Part shown: positions 1 to 5,850 of the stretch, piece by piece
Layout: each line of letters opens with the position of its first letter
How positions within the stretch are numbered: the stretch's first letter is position 1
The notes under the pieces: model-generated
The model's database searches: none
Seen by the model: the letters and a program-made list of their open reading frames with translations, nothing else
What the model was told of the DNA's origin: nothing
Origin: Clostridia bacterium
GTDB lineage: Bacteria; Bacillota; Clostridia; DSM-8532
Direction: 5' to 3'
DNA: 7,683 nt
Assembly (NCBI GenBank): GCA_026418215.1
Contig: JAOABT010000487.1
Location: 1 to 7,683 of the forward strand
Position numbers and translations under genes: made by a program

Positions 1-679
1 ATTCCGCATCGAGCAATGAACGGATACCACTTTCACATACCGAAGCGCAGTCCTTTGGAATGAGGCTTTTAAGCCGTCCGAAGGTTTTCAGGTCCACGTG
101 AAAGGTTTTGAGATTCCTGTTATTGACTCCGACAATCCTTCCGCCTGTGCGCCCTATACGAAAGAGCTCCTTTTCGTCGTGAACCTCCAGAAGGACTGAA
201 AGCCCCAGGCCTCTTGCGTATTTATAAAGCCGTGTAAGGGTATCGTCATCCAATAACGCAGCAATCAGAAGGATGGCATCGGCCCCCTTAGCGTAGGCGT
301 ATAGGATTTGGTATTCCTCAAGAATAAAATCCTTGCAAAGGACGGGAACAGAAACCGATGCTTTTACAGACTCAAGATCCTCGGCATGACCCAGAAAATA
401 ATCCTGCTCGGTCAGGACCGAGATGGCACTTGCCCCATTTTGCACGTATTGAAGGGCACGCTGGACGGGGTCAACATTGTCATTGATGATGCCCTTACTT
501 GGCGAAGCCCGCTTGACCTCGGCAATGACCGACAAGCCCGGAGCCTTCAAGGCACTGTACAGGTCCAGCGGCTTTTGAAGGCGCTGTGACGCCAGAAGCT
601 CAAGCCTTTCGTAGGGAATGTCTTGCTTTAAGTCTTCAACACGGCGTTTCTTGGCTCTTGCAATATCATCGAGTATCAT
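1..679 (-). CDS. trpC: Indole-3-glycerol phosphate synthase TrpC (3' end cut by window edge)
   Basis: This TIM-barrel enzyme closes the indole ring, converting CdRP (carboxyphenylamino-deoxyribulose phosphate) to indole-3-glycerol phosphate in tryptophan synthesis. I translated 226 residues; the family is usually about 255-265, so roughly the last 30-40 are outside the window. Visible motifs are EVKRASPSKG (54-63, active-site Lys56), LCKDFI (114-119, catalytic Lys116), LLEVH (163-167, Glu165), NNRNL (186-190) and CESGI (215-219). All key residues I can place are present. The start ATG (677-679) overlaps the TGA of trpD as ATGA. A GGAGG ribosome binding site lies 7 bases upstream inside the trpD end (687-691), so translation is probably coupled to trpD. 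No fusion to TrpF is visible in the part present. The family call is very secure. Confidence 0.96.
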   Translation of the reverse strand, partial: MILDDIARAKKRRVEDLKQDIPYERLELLASQRLQKPLDLYSALKAPGLSVIAEVKRASPSKGIINDNVDPVQRALQYVQNGASAISVLTEQDYFLGHAEDLESVKASVSVPVLCKDFILEEYQILYAYAKGADAILLIAALLDDDTLTRLYKYARGLGLSVLLEVHDEKELFRIGRTGGRIVGVNNRNLKTFHVDLKTFGRLKSLIPKDCASVCESGIRSLLDAE

Positions 680-1701
680 ACAGCCGCCTCCACCATGCGA
701 TTTGTTGCGTCACGATAGTGATAAAGCTTTAGTAGAGCGGCACCGCTGTCAATGGACTGAGAGGCCATGCGAACTCCCTCCTTAAGGGTCGGAGCCACGC
801 TTGCGGCATAAAGAGCTGCAGCAGCATTAATAAGCACAATATCGCGTCTGGCACCTTTTTCTCCCTTTAAAACATTAAGAAGAATAGCTGCATTTTCTTG
901 GGCATCGCCGCCAATAACCTCACTTAAAGGATAGGTTTTGAGTCCCAGACGTTCGGGATGGAGCAGATAGCCAACAACATTCCCGTTTTTAGCCTCGCAT
1001 ACGGTGGTGGGGGCTGAAATGGAGATTTCATCAAGGCCGTCGTGGCTGCATACCGCTAAAACACCCTTGATGCCAAGGTTGACCATAACATGAACTAGCG
1101 GCTCGCAGAGCTTTTCAGAATAGACGCCTAATAAGCGGTAGGGAGCCCGTGCCGGGTTTGTGATGGGTCCGAGAATATTAAAGATGGAGCGGATTCCAAG
1201 CTCCTTTCGGGGCCCTGCGGCGTGCTTCATGGATTTATGATAGCCGGGTGCAAACATAAAGCAGAGATCGGTTTGACGGAAGCACTCCCGGGCTTGCTCG
1301 GGGGTAAGGGCAATGGTGACGCCCAGTGCCTCCAAAACATCTGCGCTGCCGCATTTGCTGGAGACAGAACGGTTTCCGTGCTTGGCAACCGGAAGACCTG
1401 CCGCGGCGGTCACAAACGAGGCGCAGGTTGAAATATTGAAGGTTCCCACGCCGTCTCCACCCGTTCCCACGATGTCGACAGCCTCTTTGTCAAGTGTGAC
1501 GCGCTCGGCGTGCTGATCCATGACTGCAGCGCAGCCGCTGATTTCATCCACGGTTTCGCCCTTGATGGCCAGCGCCGTGATAAAGGCGCTGATTTGCGAG
1601 GGAGTTGCCTGGCCGCTCATGATCTCCTCCATAGCGGCATAGGCCTCCTCGCGGGAGATATTCGTACAATTCGCAAGCTTTTTGATGCTTTCCTTGATCA
1701 T
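676..1701 (-). CDS. trpD: Anthranilate phosphoribosyltransferase TrpD
   Basis: TrpD transfers phosphoribose from PRPP to anthranilate, the second committed step of tryptophan synthesis. The protein is 341 residues, the normal length for the stand-alone enzyme. The glycine-rich PRPP-binding loop GTGGDG lies at 79-84, the KHGNRSVSSKCGSAD signature at 107-121 and the RSIFNILGPITNP segment at 171-183. The short helical N-terminus (residues 1-60) matches the family's dimerisation domain. The start ATG is 3 bases after the trpG stop and has an AAAGGAG site inside the end of trpG (1713-1719). The gene is not fused to trpG, unlike in some enterobacteria. It ends in an ATGA overlap with trpC. Expression should follow the trp operon T-box. 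Confidence 0.97.
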   Translation of the reverse strand: MIKESIKKLANCTNISREEAYAAMEEIMSGQATPSQISAFITALAIKGETVDEISGCAAVMDQHAERVTLDKEAVDIVGTGGDGVGTFNISTCASFVTAAAGLPVAKHGNRSVSSKCGSADVLEALGVTIALTPEQARECFRQTDLCFMFAPGYHKSMKHAAGPRKELGIRSIFNILGPITNPARAPYRLLGVYSEKLCEPLVHVMVNLGIKGVLAVCSHDGLDEISISAPTTVCEAKNGNVVGYLLHPERLGLKTYPLSEVIGGDAQENAAILLNVLKGEKGARRDIVLINAAAALYAASVAPTLKEGVRMASQSIDSGAALLKLYHYRDATNRMVEAAV

Positions 1702-1704
1702 GGT

Positions 1705-2295
1705 TTAAACAGCTCCTTTCACTTTTTCAATTCTCAGAAAGTTTTCAATGATTTTCATACCGAACTCGGTCAGCACCGATTCGGGGTGGAATTGGATACC
1801 AAAGACGGGGTATGTGCGGTGTGCTACGCCCATGAGGATGCCTTCGGTTGTTTCTGCAGTCACGCAGAGGCAGTCAGGGAGGCTTTCAGCGTCAACAGCC
1901 AGCGAATGATAGCGACCGGCTTGAATGACGGGAGGGAGCCCGTTGAAGAGGGGGCAGCCCGAGGCCACATGGACGTCACAGGCCTTTCCGTGAATCGGCC
2001 CGGAGGGGCTGTGAACCACGGCGGCGCCGTACACCTCCCCAATGGCTTGGTGGCCCAGGCAGATGCCCAAAAGCGGCGTGGTGTGTCCAAAGTGCTTGAT
2101 GACAGCCTTGCTGATGCCGGCCTCGGAGGGGAAGCCCGGTCCCGGAGAAATGATGATATGGCTGGGGTTCAAGGCCTCAATTTCTGCCAGGGTGATCCGG
2201 TCGTTCCTATAGACCTGGATTTCGGGGTTTAAGCTGCCAATATATTGGTAGAGGTTATAGGTAAAGGAGTCGTAGTTATCAATCATAAAAATCAT
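1705..2295 (-). CDS. trpG: Anthranilate synthase glutamine amidotransferase subunit TrpG
   Basis: This class I glutamine amidotransferase releases ammonia from glutamine and passes it to TrpE to make anthranilate. The 196-residue length is typical. The N-terminus MIFMIDNYDSFTYNL is the family's standard start, which supports the first ATG over the in-frame ATG at codon 4. The SPGPGFP oxyanion-strand motif lies at 50-56, the nucleophile elbow GICLGHQ at 77-83 (Cys79), and the catalytic His170 and Glu172 in QFHPES. The catalytic triad is therefore complete. The start codon overlaps the trpE stop (ATGA). I see only a weak ribosome binding site, so coupling to trpE translation is likely. Homologues often also serve PabB in folate synthesis (PabA role). 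Its place in the trp operon favours TrpG, but a dual role cannot be excluded. Confidence 0.95.
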   Translation of the reverse strand: MIFMIDNYDSFTYNLYQYIGSLNPEIQVYRNDRITLAEIEALNPSHIIISPGPGFPSEAGISKAVIKHFGHTTPLLGICLGHQAIGEVYGAAVVHSPSGPIHGKACDVHVASGCPLFNGLPPVIQAGRYHSLAVDAESLPDCLCVTAETTEGILMGVAHRTYPVFGIQFHPESVLTEFGMKIIENFLRIEKVKGAV

Positions 2296-3773
2296 TGGGC
2301 GTTACCTGCCTCTCTAAGCGCATTCAGCATGGCCATAGCCTTGTTCTGGGATTCTTCATATTCTGTCTCCGGATCTGAATCGGCCACAATGCCGGCACCG
2401 GCTTGCACGTGAGCCAACCCGTCCTTGAAAAGGATGGTTCTGATGGCAATGCAGGAATCGAAATTTCCGTCGAAGGATATATAGCCGATGGCGCCGCCGT
2501 AAGCTCCGCGGCGCGTGGGCTCAAACTTATCAATGAGCTCCATGGCGCGAACCTTTGGAGCCCCGGAAAGCGTTCCGGCCGGGAATACCGACATCAGGGC
2601 GTCAAGCGGATTCAACCCCTTTCTGAGCTTTCCCGTAACGGTTGAAGAAAGGTGCATGACCTTTGAGAAGCGAACCACTTCCATGTATTTTGAAACTCTG
2701 ACGCTTCCGAATTCCGCCACCCGTCCCAAGTCGTTGCGGCCAAGGTCCACCAGCATCACATGCTCGCTCTTCTCTTTCTCATCCAAAAGGAGCTCGGCCT
2801 CGAAGTCTGCATCTTCCTCAGACGTTGCCCCCCGCTTGCGTGTTCCGGCAATGGGGCAGGTTTCCATGATGCCGTTCTCGCACCTCAGCAGGAGCTCCGG
2901 CGAAGCTCCCGCAAGAGTCATATCCTTGAATTTGATATAGAACATGTAAGGCGACGGGTTGTTGATGCGAAGCCGCCTGTAAACGTCAAAGGGAGACGGG
3001 GGAGCTTTCGTCGTAAACCTTTGGGACAGCACGATCTGGAAGATATCTCCGTCAAAAATGTGCTGCTTAGCTTGCTTTACCGCCTCCATGTAGGCATCTT
3101 TGGTCATGTTGGAAGTCATGGGGCCTGGTAAAAAGCCTGAGTTCTTGCTCCGGCGCGAAGGCGTGCTTTCCAAAACAAGTTCGTGAAGCGCATGGATTCT
3201 TTCAACCGCACTCTGGTAAGCTGTCTCTAAATCCTCCTTGGCGGGGATGCTGACAATGAGAAGCATGCGCTGACGCACATGATCGAAGGCGATCATTTCA
3301 TCTGCAATCATAAAACGCACATCTGGCAGGTTCAAATCATCTTCTGGCGGGCTTGGGAGCCTTTCGATATAGCGGACGGCGTCATAGCCGATAAAGCCGA
3401 CAGCCCCGCCATAAAGCCTGGGAAGACCGGGAATAACCGGGCTTTTGAATCTTTCCATAAAGGATCTCATAGCTTCGATGGGGTTTCCGTTAAGCACTTC
3501 GGATGACCCGTCCCGGAAGTCGGCTGTGGTGTACCCTCGCTTTGAATCAATGACGGCCAGCGGATTTCTGGCAAGGAAGGAATAGCGGGCCCATTTTTCT
3601 CCGCCTTCAACGCTGTCGAGCAAGAAGCAGTTTTCTTCGTTCTCCTCAAAGCGGCGGAAAAGACTGACGGGGGTTTCTGTGTCGGCATGGCAGGATGCAT
3701 AGATTGGCAGGTAGGCGTAGTCGCCCGAGAGTTCTTTCAATTTCTCAAGACTTGGTTCAATAGTCAGTTTCAT
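2292..3773 (-). CDS. trpE: Anthranilate synthase component I TrpE
   Basis: TrpE is the chorismate-using subunit of anthranilate synthase, the first committed step of tryptophan synthesis. I place the start at 3773 (493 residues, MKLTIEPSLEKLKEL...) because an AGGAGG site lies exactly 7 bases upstream (3781-3786). The in-frame ATG at 3806 would add 11 residues and has no such site. The N-terminal LLDSVEGGE (51-59) corresponds to the LLES element that binds inhibitory tryptophan, so feedback control is probably kept. Chorismate-binding motifs follow: IFQIVLSQRF, CPIAGTRKRG (306-315), LVDLGRNDLGRV, FPAGTLSGAPK (397-407) and the C-terminal AGAGIVADSDPE. PabB and isochorismate synthases are related, but the operon position and the Trp-specific leader settle the call. 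It heads trpEGDC and overlaps trpG by 4 bases in an ATGA arrangement. Confidence 0.97.
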   Translation of the reverse strand: MKLTIEPSLEKLKELSGDYAYLPIYASCHADTETPVSLFRRFEENEENCFLLDSVEGGEKWARYSFLARNPLAVIDSKRGYTTADFRDGSSEVLNGNPIEAMRSFMERFKSPVIPGLPRLYGGAVGFIGYDAVRYIERLPSPPEDDLNLPDVRFMIADEMIAFDHVRQRMLLIVSIPAKEDLETAYQSAVERIHALHELVLESTPSRRSKNSGFLPGPMTSNMTKDAYMEAVKQAKQHIFDGDIFQIVLSQRFTTKAPPSPFDVYRRLRINNPSPYMFYIKFKDMTLAGASPELLLRCENGIMETCPIAGTRKRGATSEEDADFEAELLLDEKEKSEHVMLVDLGRNDLGRVAEFGSVRVSKYMEVVRFSKVMHLSSTVTGKLRKGLNPLDALMSVFPAGTLSGAPKVRAMELIDKFEPTRRGAYGGAIGYISFDGNFDSCIAIRTILFKDGLAHVQAGAGIVADSDPETEYEESQNKAMAMLNALREAGNAQ

Positions 3774-3780
3774 GGCATAT

Positions 3781-3786
3781 CCTCCT
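3781..3786 (-). promoter_or_regulatory. Ribosome binding site of trpE
   Basis: On the minus strand this reads AGGAGG, 7 bases before the ATG at 3771-3773. It decides the trpE start against the upstream in-frame ATG at 3804-3806, which has no Shine-Dalgarno sequence in front of it. Confidence 0.85.
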
Positions 3787-3841
3787 TTTTGTAGGACGGA
3801 CACCATAAAAGAGGTGCTATGAGAAGGGTTTTGCAGAAAAT

Positions 3842-3875
3842 AAAAAACCTGTCCTTGTATACAAACAAGGACAGG
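3842..3875 (-). terminator. T-box-controlled intrinsic terminator before trpE
   Basis: Minus-strand CCTGTCCTTGT (3865-3875) pairs perfectly with ACAAGGACAGG (3848-3858) around a 6-base loop, followed by six T residues (3842-3847). The 5' arm is the same stretch used by the antiterminator, so the two structures exclude each other. The terminator ends about 68 bases before the trpE start. Confidence 0.95.
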
Positions 3876-4100
3876 CTATAAACCTGCGGTACCACCTTGA
3901 TTAACGATAAACGTTCCCTCTTTTAGAGTGCCATCACACTCCTCATCCTCTAACGCGGATGCTGCGTCGGGTGCTACTCAAGGTTCATAACCTTTTTCGC
4001 TCCGCCCTCAAGAGCCCATTATACCGTGCCCTGCCTGCCGCATCACACCCACCGCGGCTCTCTGAAAGACTGTCCACACAGTTTTACTTCTCTTTCAATG
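3842..4100 (-). promoter_or_regulatory. Tryptophan T-box leader (tRNA-Trp riboswitch) of the trp operon
   Basis: This is the untranslated leader of trpE. Uncharged tRNA-Trp should bind it and prevent early termination. On the minus strand I can place the following. The basal stem I helix is AAGAG/CTCTT (4090-4094 with 4010-4014). The specifier-loop AGTA lies at 4085-4088. The specifier codon TGG is at 4016-4018. The helix above the loop is CTGTGT/GCACGG (4076-4081 with 4024-4029). The AGAGAG motif is at 4058-4063, and the distal hairpin GCCGC/GCGGC is at 4054-4058 with 4037-4041. Downstream come a CATCC/GGATG stem (the IIA/B region, containing CCGCGTTA), a GAGTG/CACTC stem III, and the T-box sequence AAGGTGGTACCGCAG (3884-3898). 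The antiterminator pairs CAAGG and GCAGG (3895-3899, 3883-3887) with CCTGTCCTTG (3866-3875) and leaves TGGTACC as the tRNA-acceptor bulge. A Trp specifier in front of trpEGDC fits exactly. The exact 5' end is inferred. Confidence 0.95.
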
Positions 4101-4101
4101 G

Positions 4102-4139
4102 TTTATATCAGACTAACATAGGACAAGCGGGACTGTCAA
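4102..4139 (-). promoter_or_regulatory. Probable trp operon promoter
   Basis: The minus strand has a perfect -35 TTGACA (4134-4139). Two -10 candidates exist. The first is TAGTCT (4110-4115), 18 bases downstream with an extended TGT, matching 3 of 6 consensus positions. The second is TATAAA (4102-4107) with an extended TGA, matching 5 of 6 but 26 bases from the -35. Either would start transcription just before stem I of the T-box. Which one is used cannot be told from the sequence. Confidence 0.6.
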
Positions 4140-4169
4140 GCGGTTAATTCCCAAGGATTTACTAAAAAG

Positions 4170-5240
4170 TCAGCTTGCAAGAATCGACCGGTTTCGCCCG
4201 CTGCGTTTGGCCTCATAGAGCGCCCCGTCAGCCTTTTCGCGAAGGACCTTGTAATCGCTGATAGGATCGGGGAAAACGGCTATCCCAAGGGATATGGTGA
4301 TGTGAATCATTTTTCCGTCCGAAAGCTTGATGGGGGATGACTCAACAGTTTTTCGGATACGCTCGGCGATTTCCAGGGCGAGCTCCTTGGGGCAATCAAT
4401 CAAGATAGCCGAGAACTCTTCGCCGCCGTTTCTGGAAACATAGTCCATGTCTCGCGTTGACTCCATCAGAATTTGGCCCAAATGCCCAAGGACGGTATCG
4501 CCCTCCTTATGGCCATAGGTGTCGTTGACCCGTTTAAAAAAGTCAATGTCTATGTAGACAAGGGCTAGAGGCTGCTGCCGGATCACGGCATATTCAAGCG
4601 CTTTGTTATAGAGGGTATCAAAGGAACGTACATTGTTAAGCCCTGTTAAAAAATCCTTTTTAGACTCGACCTTGCACTTTTGGTAGGATTCATTAATTGT
4701 ACGCAAATACTCGTTGTAAAAGTACATAAAGAGCGCTGTTAACAGGAAGCTCACAGTATAAGAGTATATTAGCTGAAACCTTAACTGGGCTTCATGAATT
4801 TGATAAGCGTAATTAAAGCAAATAACCGCTAATGAAAGCGGGACGGCGCAAAGCCACTTTTTCCAATGAGGAATAGAGAGGTAGGCCGCGACACCGCTGA
4901 TAACCGCCACCAGAATAATGCCCACGAGAGATGAAATTGTCCAGCCGAAAATGATGGTTCTTGCAAGAATGGCCATGGCACCCGCAGTTAAAGCGCCTAA
5001 CCAGCCTACGTTCAAGGCTGCAAGAATGATGGCGAGATACCTGAAATCCACAAGGGTATTATAAGGAAGTCGTATGGCAAATTCCATGAGGATGATGGCC
5101 AAAAGTCCGAAAATAGAGCCCGCTGCCAGACGTACCCACAAGGGGGATTTGGTGTGGAAGCCGATATTATGGAAAATCTGATTGATGACGCTTAGAAATG
5201 CAATGAGCATACAAGCGTTGATCATGTAATCCCGAATCAT
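4170..5240 (-). CDS. Membrane-bound diguanylate cyclase (GGDEF protein)
   Basis: The protein of 356 residues is predicted to make the second messenger c-di-GMP from two GTP at the inner face of the membrane. Residues about 6-176 hold five or six hydrophobic segments. Their pattern, with short polar turns such as LPYNTLVDFRYLA, resembles the 5TMR-LYT type of membrane sensor module; that assignment is tentative. A short linker (177-195) leads to the GGDEF domain: DFLTGLNN (196-203), DIDFFKRVNDTYGH (231-244), active-site GGEEF (272-276), ISLGIA and the closing ADGALYEAKRSGRNR. The allosteric I-site RDMD (263-266) sits exactly five residues before GGEEF, so the enzyme is probably active and product-inhibited. 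The start has an AAAGG site 7 bases upstream. It lies divergent to the DUF1294 gene. Its stop is about 30 bases before the trp -35 box, with no evident terminator. The signal it senses is unknown. Confidence 0.92.
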   Translation of the reverse strand: MIRDYMINACMLIAFLSVINQIFHNIGFHTKSPLWVRLAAGSIFGLLAIILMEFAIRLPYNTLVDFRYLAIILAALNVGWLGALTAGAMAILARTIIFGWTISSLVGIILVAVISGVAAYLSIPHWKKWLCAVPLSLAVICFNYAYQIHEAQLRFQLIYSYTVSFLLTALFMYFYNEYLRTINESYQKCKVESKKDFLTGLNNVRSFDTLYNKALEYAVIRQQPLALVYIDIDFFKRVNDTYGHKEGDTVLGHLGQILMESTRDMDYVSRNGGEEFSAILIDCPKELALEIAERIRKTVESSPIKLSDGKMIHITISLGIAVFPDPISDYKVLREKADGALYEAKRSGRNRSILAS

Positions 5241-5283
5241 GATAAAACCTTTCGATAAAGTTCAGCATTTTTTTATTTATTTT

Positions 5284-5312
5284 ATTATAATATTTATTGG
5301 TGGATTCATAAA
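5284..5312 (-). promoter_or_regulatory. Possible promoter of the diguanylate cyclase gene
   Basis: The minus strand has TATAAT (5284-5289) with TTTATG (5307-5312) 17 bases upstream as a weak -35 (3 of 6). It lies about 45 bases before the cyclase start codon. The surrounding DNA is very AT-rich, so chance matches are easy. Confidence 0.45.
5286..5291 (+). promoter_or_regulatory. Possible -10 element for the DUF1294 gene
   Basis: TATAAT on the plus strand lies 46 bases before the DUF1294 start. It overlaps the minus-strand TATAAT because ATTATAAT is a palindrome. I see no convincing -35 at 16-18 bases (only TTCAGC at 19 bases), so support is weak. Confidence 0.35.
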
Positions 5313-5337
5313 GAGAAAGTCTGGAGGATGGGTCAAA

Positions 5338-5604
5338 ATGGAGACATGGCTGATCATCTATTTGGTAGCAATAAATCTTATCGCCTTTATCATTTGCCTT
5401 CTGGATAAGATTAAGGCCGTTCGGCATAAGTGGCGTATTCCGGAGAAAACGCTGTTTTTACTTGCAGCCATTGGCGGCTCGGTGGGGCTCTTTCTTTCCA
5501 TGAGGATATTCCGCCATAAAACAAAGCATTTGTCTTTTGTATTGGGCATCCCGGCGATTATTCTCGTACAATGCTGCTTGGCTTGGTTAATTTTTAGAAA
5601 ATAA
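5338..5604 (+). CDS. DUF1294 family small membrane protein
   Basis: This 88-residue protein is almost all membrane: hydrophobic segments at about 4-22, 38-55 and 66-85. Between them are the conserved polar features of the DUF1294 family: LLDKIKA (21-27), WRIPEK (32-37), GGSVG (46-50) and FRHKTKH (58-64). The function of this family is not known. In some bacteria the domain is joined to a cold-shock domain; no such domain is present here. I chose the ATG at 5338 because GGAGG (5323-5327) precedes it by 10 bases and the protein then begins at the family's usual N-terminus. An upstream in-frame ATG at 5239 would overlap the start of the divergent cyclase gene and adds residues with no family resemblance. 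It appears to be transcribed alone, with no link to its neighbours that I can see. Confidence 0.88.
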   Translation: METWLIIYLVAINLIAFIICLLDKIKAVRHKWRIPEKTLFLLAAIGGSVGLFLSMRIFRHKTKHLSFVLGIPAIILVQCCLAWLIFRK

Positions 5605-5747
5605 GCTGCATGTATTCTGAAATACGCCTCAATTCCCGCTTTCGGGGGTCTGCGCTAACGCTCTCTACTTGTTTTATTTGAGTCATGTAAGTTGTCAGCA
5701 TTCTTTCCGTGGATCATCTCAAATCTGTTAACCATATGCTCAGCGTT

Positions 5748-5764
5748 GGGGCTTCAAAAGTCCC
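5748..5764 (+). repeat. Small hairpin, possible weak terminator
   Basis: GGGGCTT (5748-5754) pairs with AAGTCCC (5758-5764) around a 3-base loop, with one G-T wobble. It is followed by GGCTTTACTTATT, not a clean T tract. It could end the DUF1294 transcript or sit in the leader of the next gene. Neither role is established. Confidence 0.35.
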
Positions 5765-5784
5765 GGCTTTACTTATTCTGCTTA

Positions 5785-5801
5785 GAAAATGCATGATTTT
5801 C
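5785..5801. repeat. Inverted repeat upstream of the Rieske oxidoreductase gene
   Basis: GAAAAT-GCATG-ATTTTC has 6-base perfect arms around 5 bases. It lies 49 bases before the oxidoreductase start codon, a plausible place for a regulator binding site. No regulator family is recognised from it, and AT-rich palindromes of this size can arise by chance. Confidence 0.35.
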
Positions 5802-5850
5802 CTTTTAGCTGCTCACAATAAGGGTAGCTTTAACAAAAGGAGATCATGCC

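Larger units (their letters stand above)
5605..5850. other. Intergenic region without a recognisable gene
   Basis: I find no coding frame or RNA gene in these 246 bases. They contain a small CCCG-CTTT-CGGG hairpin (5635-5646) without a T tract, a GGGGCTT/AAGTCCC hairpin (5748-5764), an inverted repeat GAAAAT/ATTTTC (5785-5801), and the ribosome binding site of the next gene. The oxidoreductase promoter must lie here, or transcription must read through from the DUF1294 gene. No clear -35/-10 pair is visible. Confidence 0.6.

Noticed and set aside
308..589. A 93-codon plus-strand open frame near the left edge
   Set aside because: It is antisense to trpC, whose catalytic motifs run straight through the same bases.
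1510..2232. A 240-codon open frame on the plus strand
   Set aside because: It lies antisense to trpG and the 5' end of trpD, both of which carry complete family motifs. Its translation resembles no family, and GC-rich third positions of the real genes explain the open frame.
3774..3806. An upstream ATG giving TrpE 11 extra residues
   Set aside because: No ribosome binding site precedes it, while the ATG at 3771-3773 has AGGAGG at ideal spacing.
3959..4147. A 62-codon plus-strand open frame, considered as a small gene or leader peptide
   Set aside because: It is the complement of the T-box leader, whose RNA structure accounts for the sequence.
5239..5337. An N-terminal extension of the DUF1294 protein from an earlier ATG
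   Set aside because: It would begin inside the start codon of the divergent cyclase gene and span the promoter region. The ATG at 5338 has its own ribosome binding site.
5635..5647. A CCCG-CTTT-CGGG hairpin as terminator of the DUF1294 gene
   Set aside because: The stem is only 4-5 base pairs and no T tract follows, so it is not a convincing intrinsic terminator.
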